A DNA stretch of 64,000 nucleotides from Gammaproteobacteria bacterium (GTDB lineage Bacteria > Pseudomonadota > Gammaproteobacteria > DSM-16500): NCBI GenBank assembly GCA_021324335.1, contig JAJPJH010000028.1:1-64000 (forward strand), written 5' to 3'. The notes below the pieces were generated by a model that was not told the DNA's origin, did no database searches, and saw only the letters and a program-made list of their open reading frames with translations. This document shows, in pieces, positions 7,778 through 18,556 of the stretch (position 1 is its first letter; each line of letters begins with the position of its first letter). Position numbers and translations under genes: made by a program.

Positions 7778-8616
7778 GATTCCTCCACTGCCACAAACCT
7801 CCCACCCTCCTCTCTCCCAATCCTCGACATCGCCACCTTCGGGTCATGTGTATAAAACAACCGCCCATTCTCCTTCACTGCCAATTCCAACATCTCCCTC
7901 TTCTCATCAATCACCAACTCCGGATACCGGTCATACCCCATCGTCACTGGCAAATGAATCCAATTCACCCCGGGAATCAAATCCGATGCAAATATCACCA
8001 TCCCCTCCCCCGACTCCTTACATATCGTATGCAACAATCCCGGTGTATGGCCATTCGTACACATAAACCTAAACTCATCCCCTAATAAATCCACCTTCTC
8101 CCTGTCAATTACCACCAACCTACCCGACTTTTCCAACAACTCATTCAACTCCGGAATAAACGAAGCTCGATCTCGCGGATGAGGACGACAAGCTCGTTCC
8201 CAGCCATTTTTACTCACCAAATATCGCGCTTTTTCAAATAAAAGCTTAGGCTTCTCATCCGGCTGCCACGCTGAAAGCAAGCCGCCAGCATGATCAAAAT
8301 GGAGATGGGATAAAATAACAATATCAATATCGTTTTCAGACAACCCAATAGCTTTCAGCGACGTTAATAAAACATGCTCCTCTTCTTCCACCCCATACCG
8401 CTCACGCAAAATCGGATTAAAAAAAGCTCCTATGCCTGTTTCCAATAATATATTTTTATTGCCTGTCTGAATTAGCAAAGCCCGACAAGCAAGCTGAATT
8501 CTATTTTTTTCATCCGGCTGAATCCATTCACTCCAGAGAGCTTTCGGTACATTTCCAAACATCGCACCGCCATCTAATTTTTGAGAATTCCCCATGACGG
8601 CTGAAAATTGATACAT
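7768..8616 (-). CDS. MBL-fold metallo-hydrolase
   Basis: A 282-residue metallo-beta-lactamase-fold enzyme. The zinc motif HLHFDHAGG (H104, H106, D108, H109) is intact, followed by NGHTPGLLH and FASDLIPG, which supply the further metal ligands. The layout resembles quorum-quenching lactonase/YtnP-like hydrolases, but the substrate cannot be told. It starts one base after the stop of the symporter gene upstream and is probably expressed with it. Its 3' end crosses the phosphotransferase pseudogene end by 10 bases. Confidence 0.9.
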   Translation of the reverse strand: MYQFSAVMGNSQKLDGGAMFGNVPKALWSEWIQPDEKNRIQLACRALLIQTGNKNILLETGIGAFFNPILRERYGVEEEEHVLLTSLKAIGLSENDIDIVILSHLHFDHAGGLLSAWQPDEKPKLLFEKARYLVSKNGWERACRPHPRDRASFIPELNELLEKSGRLVVIDREKVDLLGDEFRFMCTNGHTPGLLHTICKESGEGMVIFASDLIPGVNWIHLPVTMGYDRYPELVIDEKREMLELAVKENGRLFYTHDPKVAMSRIGREEGGRFVAVEESHH

Positions 8617-8617
8617 T

Positions 8618-9838
8618 TTATCGTCTCCTCTTTCCTTCTACTAAACGAGCAATCATCATGCTACTAACTGTATTTCCTGTGACATTTAGCATCGTAGCGG
8701 GCGGATCAATAATAATACTGATCGCTGCGATGGCGATTAAAACAGAGGGTGGGAAGCCATAGACCGTTAAAATTAATAACTCACCGAGCATACCGCCGCT
8801 TGGAATTGCTCCCATGACAGTGCCAACAAGTATCGCGACACCTATCGCAATTAATAACACAGGAATACCTGTAAAGTTTAAATGAAACATCCCAAATAAA
8901 AAGGCAATTTTCACTACCCCACCCAGAACCGAGCCATCTTTATGAATAATCGTGCCTAACGGAATAGTGGTTTCATAGATTTCGGGTGGCACACGCATGG
9001 CTTTTGCAGCTAATAAATTCGCAGGAAGGCTTGCGGCACTACTACAGGTGGCAATGGCGGTGAGCATGGGAAGAAAGATGTTTTTCCAAAATAATGTTAC
9101 GCCTTGCATTTTGCCGCCTAAATAGGCATAGCACGTAAAGGCTATGATGAAATAAAGAATTGCGGCAGCATAATAAATAATGGTTACACGCAAATAACTT
9201 GCTAATAATTGCGGGCCAAGTTCATGGACTAAGACAGCAAAATAAGCAAAGAATCCAATCGGTGCATAATACATAATTAACGAAAAAACGCGCATGAAAA
9301 TTTCTTCGCCAGATTGTAGTAAGACAACAAACGCTTTTCCCTTTTCACCTGCAGTGGAACCAGCAAGACCCACTAATAGTGAAAATACGATTAACGCTAA
9401 CATGTTTTCGTGGGAAAGTAGTTTGGAAAAATCAGACACCGTGAAAATATTTACAATTTGATCAGAAAAATTAATATCGCCTACTTTGGGTGGTGTTGTA
9501 AATGTTAAATAAACGCCTTGCGCTGGGGGGAAAAGTTTTACCACAAACATCATATAAATAGCAGCTATTAAGCCTGTAAAGGCAAAGATAAGCATCATAT
9601 AAAAAATAATCTTACCTAGTTTTTCTAATGAATGAAGGCGAGCGATGGCAGAAGAGACACTGAAAAAAATTAACGGAACAATGGCCGTGAAAATTAAATT
9701 AAGAAAGATGTCACCGAATGGTTTTAGATAGTGTACGCCCTGACCGCCAGCATACCCCGCTATACCACCAAGCAGAATGGAAGAAAGTAAAACAAGGAGA
9801 AAACGATAGGATTTAAGCGAGCTATGATGGAGGGTCAT
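8618..9838 (-). CDS. Dicarboxylate/amino-acid:cation symporter (DAACS family)
   Basis: A 406-residue inner-membrane carrier of the GltP/DctA fold with about eight transmembrane helices and two re-entrant loops. Typical stretches are FIFFSVSSAIARL near helix 2, the serine-rich hairpin ATCSSAASLPAN, PLGTIIHKDGSVLGG, and the C-terminal IDPPATMLNVTGNTVSSMM with the substrate/cation-site residues. Members import glutamate, aspartate or C4-dicarboxylates with Na+ or H+. It heads an apparent two-gene operon with the MBL hydrolase. Confidence 0.92.
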   Translation of the reverse strand: MTLHHSSLKSYRFLLVLLSSILLGGIAGYAGGQGVHYLKPFGDIFLNLIFTAIVPLIFFSVSSAIARLHSLEKLGKIIFYMMLIFAFTGLIAAIYMMFVVKLFPPAQGVYLTFTTPPKVGDINFSDQIVNIFTVSDFSKLLSHENMLALIVFSLLVGLAGSTAGEKGKAFVVLLQSGEEIFMRVFSLIMYYAPIGFFAYFAVLVHELGPQLLASYLRVTIIYYAAAILYFIIAFTCYAYLGGKMQGVTLFWKNIFLPMLTAIATCSSAASLPANLLAAKAMRVPPEIYETTIPLGTIIHKDGSVLGGVVKIAFLFGMFHLNFTGIPVLLIAIGVAILVGTVMGAIPSGGMLGELLILTVYGFPPSVLIAIAAISIIIDPPATMLNVTGNTVSSMMIARLVEGKRRR

Positions 9839-9917
9839 GATGTACCTGCTCTTTCGGCTAACGCAAACTTGACAATATCATATCACCCTATAGTATTTCA
9901 GAAAAAGGTATCCTCTG

Positions 9918-10631
9918 ATGACGCTGCCTCACTACACATTACGAGTTAGTAAAAAAGCAAAATATCTACAGTTACGGCTGTCCTCCCGAGGTCTTGAGGT
10001 GGTCGTGCCGGCTAAGCAGCGGCTGAATAATAATAAAATTGAAGAATTTGTGCTACAGAAACGCAATTGGATAGAAAGACAGCGAAAGTTTTATGCGCCG
10101 CATGCGCTGGATACCTGCCCGCAACCGTTGCCCTCTTCTATTCATCTTCATGCAATCGATCAACTTTGGAAGGTGGTGTATGCGCCTACGGTAGAGAAGA
10201 AAGTAACCTTGATTGCGAATTTAAGCAGGCAAATTACGATCATGGGAGATGTTAGTAATGAAGAAGAGTGCTTAAAGAAGCTTCGGCAGTGGTTGAAAGA
10301 GGTCGCATACGATTATCTTTCTGAGCAATTGAGACTGCTTTCAAGAGAAACAGGGTTAAGTTTTACAAGTATGACCATTCGGAATAATACCTCACGCTGG
10401 GGAAGCTGTTCGAGTGAAGGGAAGATTAGCCTGTGTTGTAAATTGTTATTTTTACCACCGGTATTGATGAGACATATTTTGCTACATGAACTTTGTCATA
10501 CGAAGGTGATGAATCATGGGGTACGGTTTTGGCGGTTGCTTGAGAAAATGGATGAGAAGGCGAAGGAACATGCCAAGCAATTAAAGATAGCAGCAACGCA
10601 AGTGCCAGGATGGATATTACCTTCCTTTTAA
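9918..10631 (+). CDS. YgjP/SprT-like M48-type metallopeptidase (DUF45)
   Basis: A 237-residue protein with the DUF45/YgjP pattern: an N-terminal beta-rich part (YTLRVSKKAKYLQLRLS), the conserved TSRWGSCSSEGKISLCCKL, and the zinc-protease motif HELCHTKVMNH near residue 190, followed by FWRLLEKM. The HExxH–xxN–H arrangement supports metal binding. The cellular substrate is unknown. It is convergent with the downstream exporter gene, their 3' ends overlapping by about 15 bases. Confidence 0.9.
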   Translation: MTLPHYTLRVSKKAKYLQLRLSSRGLEVVVPAKQRLNNNKIEEFVLQKRNWIERQRKFYAPHALDTCPQPLPSSIHLHAIDQLWKVVYAPTVEKKVTLIANLSRQITIMGDVSNEEECLKKLRQWLKEVAYDYLSEQLRLLSRETGLSFTSMTIRNNTSRWGSCSSEGKISLCCKLLFLPPVLMRHILLHELCHTKVMNHGVRFWRLLEKMDEKAKEHAKQLKIAATQVPGWILPSF

Positions 10632-12017
10632 AAGTTGGTGTCCATCTTCCGCTTTTAAGTGGATAAAAATCAAGATAGGTATAAATGTAAATAAGCCCAT
10701 TACAAAAAAAGTTTGATGGAAAATAACGGGCGTTAAAAGAATCGGGTTTCCTGATAATAACGAACAAAAGCGTAAGAGTAACGCAGCAGTAGCAACCCCC
10801 ACGCTTTGTGATAATTGTTGAACTGTACTCATGATACTAGCCGCCGAACTTAAATCATCTGAGGTCAGATCTGCATAGGCAATGGAATTAAGCACACTAT
10901 ATTGCATGCTAATTAAAAAACCAAAAATAAAGGTTAAAATAGCAATCACATACAGGGTGGTGCCTTCTCCAATCATCATAAAAGCCCATAGAGAGAAGCC
11001 CACTAATAACGTATTCCATATTAATAACTGCCTAAAACCAAAATAACGAAAGATAGGTAATGTAATAGCTTTTACAATCAGCACACCAAATGCCAGCGGC
11101 ACTAATAGCAAGCCAGATAATTCCGCTGAATAACCTAAAGCGACTTGTAAGAGGAGTGGCATTAAAAAAGGCATACCGCCAAAACTTAAACGAGATAATA
11201 AATTACCCAGTATAGAAATTCTAAACGTCCGAATGCGGAATAATTCGGTATTAAGGATAGGGTGGCGTTGCCGGCGGGAATAGATGAAATAAGCAATTAA
11301 CATTACTATTCCAAGACCCATAATAAAAAAAACATTCTGTTGATTGGTACTGGATTCACTTAAATCCGATAGTGAAAAAGTTAAGGCAGACAATCCTCCG
11401 CCGAATAAAATAAAACCAACACTGTCAAAGGGGCGTACTTTTTGAGGCAGGATCGGCTGGAGATAATAAGCTCCTATGCCGATGGTAAATAAACCGACAG
11501 GAATATTCACCCAGAAAATCCAATGCCAAGAAAAACGGTCGGTAATAAAACCACCCGCAAGTGGCCCGAGCATCAGCGCGATAGACACTACCATAATCAC
11601 GTGATTCATGGCCTTAACCAATTCGTGGCGCTCAAAGTTGCGCAAAATAATTAAACGCCCAAGCGGTAACATCAGCGCTCCGCCCAATCCCTGAGCACTG
11701 CGTGCTAAGACAAGCTCGAGTAAACTATGTGCATAGCCGCACCATAAGGAACTGAGTGTAAAAATTGCGATAGCAGCCATAAAAACGCGTTTGACGCCGT
11801 ATTTATCCCCTATCCAACCACTAATAGGAATAAAAACAGCTAAGGTAATGAGATAGCTAATTAAGGCAATTTTTAAATCTACTGGATGAACCTGTAAACT
11901 ATGTGATACAGCAGGAATGGCAGTATTAATGATAGTGGCATCAATGCCATCCATGAATAATGCCAGTGAGACAATAAATACTACCATTCGTTTATGAAGA
12001 GTATCTGTTAATACCAT
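10617..12017 (-). CDS. MFS transporter, DHA2 (EmrB/QacA-type) family
   Basis: A 466-residue major-facilitator exporter with about 14 predicted helices. The family hallmark is LALFMDGIDATIINTAIPAV in helix 1, followed by PISGWIGDKYGVKRVFM (loop 2–3 motif) and LGPLAGGFITDRFSWHWIFWVNIPVG (helix 5/6 motif C). Such carriers expel drugs or toxic compounds using the proton gradient. A TTG start at 12068 would add 17 residues, but the ATG at 12017 has AGGA nine bases upstream and begins just before helix 1. It lies 56 bp downstream of the 749-residue orphan gene. Confidence 0.92.
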   Translation of the reverse strand: MVLTDTLHKRMVVFIVSLALFMDGIDATIINTAIPAVSHSLQVHPVDLKIALISYLITLAVFIPISGWIGDKYGVKRVFMAAIAIFTLSSLWCGYAHSLLELVLARSAQGLGGALMLPLGRLIILRNFERHELVKAMNHVIMVVSIALMLGPLAGGFITDRFSWHWIFWVNIPVGLFTIGIGAYYLQPILPQKVRPFDSVGFILFGGGLSALTFSLSDLSESSTNQQNVFFIMGLGIVMLIAYFIYSRRQRHPILNTELFRIRTFRISILGNLLSRLSFGGMPFLMPLLLQVALGYSAELSGLLLVPLAFGVLIVKAITLPIFRYFGFRQLLIWNTLLVGFSLWAFMMIGEGTTLYVIAILTFIFGFLISMQYSVLNSIAYADLTSDDLSSAASIMSTVQQLSQSVGVATAALLLRFCSLLSGNPILLTPVIFHQTFFVMGLFTFIPILIFIHLKAEDGHQLLKGR

Positions 12018-12073
12018 AGGGAAAAATCCTGCTGAGCTATTTTCTCTTCCACTATAGCATTTAAACAATATGT

Positions 12074-14323
12074 TTACATACCCAGCTCACGCTTCAAGGC
12101 CTCTTTCTTATCATTATCTTCTGATACAGAGGAAGAATCAGGCGGAGAGGGGAACATCACACAAGACGGTGGTCGACTACTCCCTTCCTTCTTTTTCTTT
12201 GCATTGAGGTATTGGCTAGGTAACATAAGTTTTGTGGTGGATTTCTTCACTAATTTTTCTATTGGAGATTGATCAAAATGCGCAGGCTTCATAAATGAAA
12301 AATCCATTATTCCTGAATTTCGACTTGATTTTCCCGAAGAAGAAGTGGATGAAGTACTATCGCCACTGATTGTATTTCTAGCATTAAAGCTCACTACTTG
12401 ATTATTATTATTTGTATCACCCATTTTATCCGCCAAGCTATATGACTTGGGAAGTAATTTTGGCGAAATATCTGTTGACACTACGCCTTCTGGCGTACTA
12501 CTGGCATGGTGGATTATTGTCAAACCTCGCTTATTCTCTCTTTTTTCCTTCTTGTTTGGTTCTTTTAATAATTCCTTCCATTCCGCATCCAGCTTATTCG
12601 CTTGGTCCTCCAATTCCTCCAGCTGATTTTTGAGAGTTCGTAATTTTTCCTTTTTTTCTCTTAGAGCTGGATTGAGCTCTCGTAGTTCTTCAATTTTCGC
12701 GATGGGTTTTAATTTTTTTATCCTTTTTTTATAGCCTTCCTCTACTATCTTTAATCTCGCAGCGACCTCTTGAGGGGAAAATTTCTTCGTCTTTTCACTA
12801 GATAATTTTTGCTGATGCGTTGGGGTATTTGAATAATCCGTTAAGTTTATTCCATGAAGCTGGTCATTTTCTTCTTTATAATTTTTATTCATTAAACAAG
12901 CTTGGATAAATCGAGCTAATTCAATATCGCTATAATATTCACACTGGAGTTGTTTTAATTCTTCTTGGGATAATTCTTTTTTACAGATTGCTTTTTTTAT
13001 TTTAAGTATCCTTATTTCATTTTCTAAGAAGGGCACTGTTCTAGTTAATAAGTAATAATGCTTATCTTTTATTCTAAATGCTACGCAACGATTCACCAAC
13101 ATAGGATGCAGTTGAAATTTATCTGGGATTACAACCTCAGCATTTTCATCAAATTCTACTACTTCATCCGCATTGATTTTTCTAGCTTGTCTATAGTTTT
13201 GATCCTCTATACTGATTTCCACATTAATATTTATTAATGGATCAAGGTAATCCCTATTAGCATTTTTACTTAAATTTTTTAGAACGAGCTTTTTATACCG
13301 ATTTATTGATAATTCATTCCATTCACAATTTACTTTATTATTCTTAACTGAAGGATCACGCTCGATGGAATCCCCTCTCTTTTCCAACACGCTCATAAAA
13401 TGGGTATAAGGAAAAGTTGGTTCTAAAGAAGCATCATATTTCATCTTATCTTTTACTACTCGCCACATAAGATAAGGTTCACGGCTTAGGATTTCAATTT
13501 GCTCAATCCATGCTTTTATATTTTGGTTCGCCGCTTTTACTTCATGCACTAATCGATTCAAGAAAGGATGAGTTAAAGCATTATTAATTAAATTAGCTGT
13601 ACTAAGATCACCCTTCAGATAACATTCCATCATAGTACGAACCCATTCTTTAATTAAGAGGTGAGGATTATCACTAAATAAAATATCCTGCTGAATTAAT
13701 TCTCTTAAACGTGCACATCTTAATCCATAATTTTTATTGAGTTTATTAAGCACTTCCTCTGCTTCTTTCCGAGTTTTGTTTTCATATTTAAGTTTTCGTT
13801 TAATACGGAAAATTTTTTCTTCTAATCTTCTAATATTTTCTTGATGCACAGCGGCTTTATCCAATTGAAGAAAGGTAAATGCTGTCGTTAATTGAAATCC
13901 TTCTTGTTGCTTTAACGTTTCCGAAAAATTCACTGGCTCCATTTTTTCAACTTCAATTATTTTTTTTGACTTTTTAGGATGACTTTGCCTATCTTTAGCA
14001 AGGTTTACCTTAGATTGTTGCAATGCAATCTCTTGTCTTATCTCCTCTTCTGATTTTTTTTCTCGCATTGCTTCTATTTTAGCCGATGCGCTTTTTGCTT
14101 CACATGTCGCCTCTTCTTCTTTTCGTCTTTCTCTTGCTAGCATATCAAGATAAAATAAGAGCTTGTTTAAACGTCTTACTTCATCTCCCAACGGTGCTAA
14201 ATTCGCTGACACTATGCCCCCAGCCAAATCATTTTTCTCTCGCCATCCCTTGCAGAGTTCTTTTAAGGTTTTTGCTAAGCTTTTTTGTTCTTCTTCTTTT
14301 GACAATTGACGTACGGAACTCAT
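12074..14323 (-). CDS. Orphan 749-residue coiled-coil protein
   Basis: Not recognised. The protein is hydrophilic and mostly helical, with coiled-coil-like stretches at about residues 50–130 (ARERRKEEEATCEAK), 160–200 (RRLEEKIFRIKRKLKYENK) and 540–600 (LREKKEKLRTLKNQLEELEDQ). A Ser/Thr-rich low-complexity segment follows at about 650–675 (STSSTSSSGKSSR), and the acidic tail ends SEDNDKKEALKRELGM. No signal peptide or membrane segment is seen. Size, composition and the acidic C-terminus resemble type IV-secreted effectors, but that is only inference. The ATG has AGAGGAAGAA just upstream, a good ribosome-binding site. Confidence 0.85.
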   Translation of the reverse strand: MSSVRQLSKEEEQKSLAKTLKELCKGWREKNDLAGGIVSANLAPLGDEVRRLNKLLFYLDMLARERRKEEEATCEAKSASAKIEAMREKKSEEEIRQEIALQQSKVNLAKDRQSHPKKSKKIIEVEKMEPVNFSETLKQQEGFQLTTAFTFLQLDKAAVHQENIRRLEEKIFRIKRKLKYENKTRKEAEEVLNKLNKNYGLRCARLRELIQQDILFSDNPHLLIKEWVRTMMECYLKGDLSTANLINNALTHPFLNRLVHEVKAANQNIKAWIEQIEILSREPYLMWRVVKDKMKYDASLEPTFPYTHFMSVLEKRGDSIERDPSVKNNKVNCEWNELSINRYKKLVLKNLSKNANRDYLDPLININVEISIEDQNYRQARKINADEVVEFDENAEVVIPDKFQLHPMLVNRCVAFRIKDKHYYLLTRTVPFLENEIRILKIKKAICKKELSQEELKQLQCEYYSDIELARFIQACLMNKNYKEENDQLHGINLTDYSNTPTHQQKLSSEKTKKFSPQEVAARLKIVEEGYKKRIKKLKPIAKIEELRELNPALREKKEKLRTLKNQLEELEDQANKLDAEWKELLKEPNKKEKRENKRGLTIIHHASSTPEGVVSTDISPKLLPKSYSLADKMGDTNNNNQVVSFNARNTISGDSTSSTSSSGKSSRNSGIMDFSFMKPAHFDQSPIEKLVKKSTTKLMLPSQYLNAKKKKEGSSRPPSCVMFPSPPDSSSVSEDNDKKEALKRELGM

Positions 14324-14388
14324 TCGTTCTTCCTCTGCTAGTTATTAAAATAACACTTTGATTATTTTAAATATTTTTTTAATCAAAT

Positions 14389-14607
14389 CTAGTGGCACGT
14401 ACGACAAAAATTTGCTCCCGTCTCATTACAAGCAGGATAACAAGTAGTCTGCCAATAATTGCAAGTATGGCGGCGGGTGCAATGGTAAGGTTTACATTCG
14501 GGATATTGTTGGAGGTTAGGTTGGTTAGATGAGAGGGGTGTCGCACAACTGGTCAATAATAGTCCTAAAGTCAGCAGACATCCTACCATCACTGTATTGA
14601 ATTTCAT
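14389..14607 (-). CDS. Small Cys-rich lipoprotein
   Basis: A 72-residue precursor with a lipoprotein signal peptide (MKFNTVMVGCLLTLGLLLTSC, lipobox LTSC at Cys21). After cleavage about 50 residues remain with eight further cysteines, several in CxxxC-type spacing (YHCTRRHTC, CYPAC, FCRTC). This suggests a disulphide-rich or metal-binding periplasmic lipoprotein of unknown role. The ribosome-binding site AAGGAG is strong. It follows recQ by about 45 bp on the same strand and may share its transcript. Confidence 0.8.
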   Translation of the reverse strand: MKFNTVMVGCLLTLGLLLTSCATPLSSNQPNLQQYPECKPYHCTRRHTCNYWQTTCYPACNETGANFCRTCH

Positions 14608-14651
14608 ATGACACTCCTTATCTTGCTGCTATCCTATTTTATTATTATAAG

Positions 14652-16454
14652 CTAACTCTCATGCGCACGGATAACTTGAATAAAAGCAGCACCATACCGT
14701 TCTAATTTCCGCTCTCCGACACCTGAAATCCCTGCGAATTCTTCTAACGTTTTTGGCCGCTTAGCATGCATTTCTACTAAGGTACTATCGTGAAAAATAA
14801 TATAGGGTGGCACCCCTTGTTCTTTTGCTAATTCCAACCGTTTGTTCTTTAAAATTTGCCATAACTCATCCTTAGGCGCACTGCTCTCTTTCTGCTCACG
14901 AGCAGGTGAAATTTTTGTTTTCCGTCTAAAGACTTCTGGATCTTTACGTAATGCAATCGTTTGATCACCGCGCAATAGAGGGTGACAATTTTCTGTCAAT
15001 CGTAAACTGCCATATCCGCTCATATCGACCGTAAGTAAATTAGCTGCCACTAGCTGACGATAAATACTACGCCATTGCAATTCACTATAGTCTCTGCCAA
15101 TACCAAAAGTAGAGACTTTATGATGAAAGAACCGCTGCACCTGTGGGGTTTCTTTTCCTAGCAATACATCGATTAAATGTTTTACACCAAAACGCTGTCC
15201 CGTACGATAAACACATGACAAAGCCATCTGCGCAGCGATTTTTCCATCCCATGTGGCAACAGGCTCAAGACAATTATCGCAATGATGACAAGGAGCTGAA
15301 TAAGACTCCCCAAAATAATTCAATAATACTTGGCGTCGACATAAGGTTGTTTCGCAAAATCCTAATAAAGCTTCCAGTTTACGACGCTCTAAGCGCTTAT
15401 GTTGCTCATCTGCTTCAGAGCGATCCAACATGTAACGCAAGGTAATCACATCGCTCAATCCATACGCTAGCCAAGCATTTGCAGGTAAACCATCCCGACC
15501 AGCACGCCCGGTTTCTTGATAATAGCCCTCCATGCTTTTTGGTAAATCCAAATGTGCTACAAAGCGCACATTGGGTTTATCGATGCCCATCCCAAAAGCA
15601 ACTGTCGCTACAATAATATTACCTTCTTCACGTATAAACCGCTGTTGATTCTCTTGACGAATGGCATTACTTAAACCCGCATGGTAAGGAAACGCATTCC
15701 ATCCTCTACTTCGCAACCATTCTGCTGTTTCTTCTACCCGCTTTCGCGATAAGCAATAAACAATACCGGCATCCGTAGGATGTTCAGTTTCTAAGAAACG
15801 GAGTAATTGTTCCCGTGGATTTTGTTTCTGGACAATACGATACCGAATATTAGGACGATCAAAACTAGAGGTGAATTGCTTCGCACCGATTAAACCCAAT
15901 CGTTCAATTATTTCCCGACGTGTGGGTTCATCGGCCGTTGCTGTCAAGGCAAGGCGAGGAACATGGGGGAAGCGTTCATGTAAAATGGAAAGCTGTACAT
16001 ATTCCGGACGAAAATCATGACCCCATTGGGAGACACAATGCGCTTCGTCAATCGCAAAAAGAGCTAACTCTGTTTGGTCGAGTAATTGTAAAAATCGGGG
16101 GGTGAGTAAACGTTCTGGTGCAACATACAATAAATCAAGTTTCCCATCGACCAAATCTTGTTCTATTCGCCAGGCGCTTTCCGCATCTAAGCTGGAATTT
16201 AAAAAAGCGGCTTTGACCCCTTGTTGTAAGAGAGCTTCAACTTGATCTTGCATTAAAGCAATTAAAGGCGACACTACAATACCCACCCCTTTCCTCACTA
16301 TGGCGGGAATTTGATAACAGAGTGACTTACCACCGCCAGTGGGCATTAAAACCAGGGCGTCCTGACCTTGGATCACATGGTCAATAATAGCAGCTTGCTG
16401 GCCACGAAATTCACTATAGCCAAATACATCATGTAATATTGCTTGGGCTGACAT
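14652..16454 (-). CDS. recQ: ATP-dependent DNA helicase RecQ
   Basis: A 600-residue 3'–5' DNA helicase acting in recombination and repair. In order: Walker [14 protein letters not shown] box with [13 protein letters not shown] (the RecQ aromatic loop), helicase motif [12 protein letters not shown], the zinc-binding cluster ([12 protein letters not shown]…CHHCDNC), the winged-helix RQC domain, and a C-terminal HRDC domain ([36 protein letters not shown]). The open frame extends 23 codons further upstream, but family alignment supports the ATG at 16454 ([12 protein letters not shown]). It is divergent from uup. Confidence 0.96.
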   Translation of the reverse strand: MSAQAILHDVFGYSEFRGQQAAIIDHVIQGQDALVLMPTGGGKSLCYQIPAIVRKGVGIVVSPLIALMQDQVEALLQQGVKAAFLNSSLDAESAWRIEQDLVDGKLDLLYVAPERLLTPRFLQLLDQTELALFAIDEAHCVSQWGHDFRPEYVQLSILHERFPHVPRLALTATADEPTRREIIERLGLIGAKQFTSSFDRPNIRYRIVQKQNPREQLLRFLETEHPTDAGIVYCLSRKRVEETAEWLRSRGWNAFPYHAGLSNAIRQENQQRFIREEGNIIVATVAFGMGIDKPNVRFVAHLDLPKSMEGYYQETGRAGRDGLPANAWLAYGLSDVITLRYMLDRSEADEQHKRLERRKLEALLGFCETTLCRRQVLLNYFGESYSAPCHHCDNCLEPVATWDGKIAAQMALSCVYRTGQRFGVKHLIDVLLGKETPQVQRFFHHKVSTFGIGRDYSELQWRSIYRQLVAANLLTVDMSGYGSLRLTENCHPLLRGDQTIALRKDPEVFRRKTKISPAREQKESSAPKDELWQILKNKRLELAKEQGVPPYIIFHDSTLVEMHAKRPKTLEEFAGISGVGERKLERYGAAFIQVIRAHES

Positions 16455-16570
16455 GTATGGAATTCCTACACAGAAAATGATTAACAAGGGATGGATAACA
16501 GGAAGCGAAAAATAATGCCACAACCTCGAAGAACTTGCAAACTTAACCCTGCAATTTATAATGCTGTCCG

Positions 16571-18475
16571 ATGAGTAACTTAATTACATTAGATAATATC
16601 TCCCTCGCCTTCGGTCTCGATGTTTTGCTGGATCAGGTAAAACTTCAAATCGAGGCAAAAGAACGTGTTTGCTTAATCGGCCGAAATGGAGCGGGGAAAT
16701 CTTCTTTACTCAAAATTATCGAAGGCACACTATTACCTGATAGCGGAATTGTTTGGCGCAAGTCGTCTTTACGAATAGCAAGGCTGGCTCAAGAATTACC
16801 CCAGCACACTACTCAAACAGTATTTGAATATACAGCTGAAGGCTTAGCGGAAACAGGCCAATTGCTTGCAGCTTATCATGCACTGACGATGAAATTAACA
16901 GAAAAACATACGGCCGATGATTTAAAGCAATTAGAATACTTACAACATAAAATTGATGCCTGTAACGGCTGGCATTTTGAACAAGAAATTAAAACCATCC
17001 TCAGCCGTTTAGCCTTAAACCCTGAATGGAAAGTCGCAGATTTATCAGGTGGTTGGCAGCGGCGGGTAGCATTAGCAAGAGCATTGGTGATATCGCCAGA
17101 ATTATTATTGTTAGATGAACCCACTAATCATCTCGATATTGAAGCGATTCAATGGTTAGAAGAGCAGCTGCTAAATTGCAATATCGGCCTCTTATTTATT
17201 ACCCATGACCGCTCCCTATTACAACGTTTAGCCACACGTATTATTGAGCTAGACCGTGGTCAGCTCACTTCATGGCCTGGAGATTACGCCAATTTTTTAC
17301 GACGCAAAGAAGAAATGCTGCACGCAGAAACCAAACAAAATGCCGAGTTCGATAAAAAATTAGCGCAAGAAGAAAAATGGATACGGCAAGGAATTAAAGC
17401 ACGCCGTACACGAAATGAAGGGCGGGTACGTGCATTAGAAGCCATGCGCGCAGAACGCGCTAGACGGCGTGAGGTACAAGGGCAGGTTTCTTTCAACTTA
17501 GGTGAAGCAGAAAAATCAGGGCATTTAGTCATTGAAGCTAAGCATATTACTCAGCAATATCAAAATAAATTTATCATTAAAGATTTTTCTATTCGCATTA
17601 TGCGTGGCGATCGCATTGGCTTAATTGGCCCAAATGGTATTGGAAAAACGACATTATTAAATATTTTGTTAGGGAATATGGTCCCACAACAAGGTACGGT
17701 TATTCAGGGAACAAAATTAAAAATTGCTTATTTCGATCAATTGCGTGCCGCATTAGACCTTGAAAAAACTGTTGCTGAAAATGTGGTGCAAGGAAGCGAT
17801 ACTGTCGAAATCAATGGTAGTAAACGCCATATTATTAGTTATCTTGGTGATTTCCTCTTTACACCACAGCGTGCATTAACACCCGTCAAAGCGCTATCAG
17901 GTGGCGAATGTAATCGCTTATTATTGGCGCGATTATTCAGTCAGCCGACAAATTTACTGGTATTAGATGAACCTACTAATGATTTAGATATAGAAACGCT
18001 GGAGTTACTAGAAGAATTATTATGTCATTACCAAGGAACACTTTTGATTGTTAGCCACGATCGGGCATTTTTAGATAATGTGATTACAAGTACGCTTGTG
18101 TTTGAAGGTGATGGGAAGATTCAAGAATATGTAGGCGGCCATCAAGATTGGCTGCGGCAAAGAAAATCTGTTCTTGCTACTAAACCATCTCCTGAACTTA
18201 AAATTCAAAAAACTAATGAGATACCAAGACGAAGTACTAAATTAAGCTATAAAGAACAGCGAGAGTTAGAAGAATTACCTAAGCACATTGAAAAGATGGA
18301 ACAGGAACAAGCTGAATTACAAACCTTGACAGCAAGTGCGCAGTTTTATCAGCAACCGCAAGAAATAATTACGCAAACATTGGCGAAATTGACGCAATTA
18401 ACCTCCGATATTGAGTTAGCTTATCAGCGATGGGAAGAGCTAGAAAAGATACGTGGATCGCTACCTTCGCAGTGA
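16571..18475 (+). CDS. uup: ABC-F family ATPase Uup
   Basis: A 634-residue cytosolic tandem ABC ATPase without membrane segments. Domain 1 has [17 protein letters not shown] and [11 protein letters not shown]; domain 2 has [18 protein letters not shown] and [11 protein letters not shown]. The linker contains [21 protein letters not shown], a Uup hallmark, and the last 80 residues form a coiled-coil C-terminal domain that binds branched DNA in E. coli Uup. Family roles are ribosome-associated translation control and limiting of precise transposon excision. It is divergent from recQ. Confidence 0.94.
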   Translation: MSNLITLDNISLAFGLDVLLDQVKLQIEAKERVCLIGRNGAGKSSLLKIIEGTLLPDSGIVWRKSSLRIARLAQELPQHTTQTVFEYTAEGLAETGQLLAAYHALTMKLTEKHTADDLKQLEYLQHKIDACNGWHFEQEIKTILSRLALNPEWKVADLSGGWQRRVALARALVISPELLLLDEPTNHLDIEAIQWLEEQLLNCNIGLLFITHDRSLLQRLATRIIELDRGQLTSWPGDYANFLRRKEEMLHAETKQNAEFDKKLAQEEKWIRQGIKARRTRNEGRVRALEAMRAERARRREVQGQVSFNLGEAEKSGHLVIEAKHITQQYQNKFIIKDFSIRIMRGDRIGLIGPNGIGKTTLLNILLGNMVPQQGTVIQGTKLKIAYFDQLRAALDLEKTVAENVVQGSDTVEINGSKRHIISYLGDFLFTPQRALTPVKALSGGECNRLLLARLFSQPTNLLVLDEPTNDLDIETLELLEELLCHYQGTLLIVSHDRAFLDNVITSTLVFEGDGKIQEYVGGHQDWLRQRKSVLATKPSPELKIQKTNEIPRRSTKLSYKEQRELEELPKHIEKMEQEQAELQTLTASAQFYQQPQEIITQTLAKLTQLTSDIELAYQRWEELEKIRGSLPSQ

Positions 18476-18556
18476 TGACACAATAAAATATCCAGCATAT
18501 CTTATTGATCTCACGTGTTTTTCTTTTACAAAAAACAATCATGATACAATAAGCTT

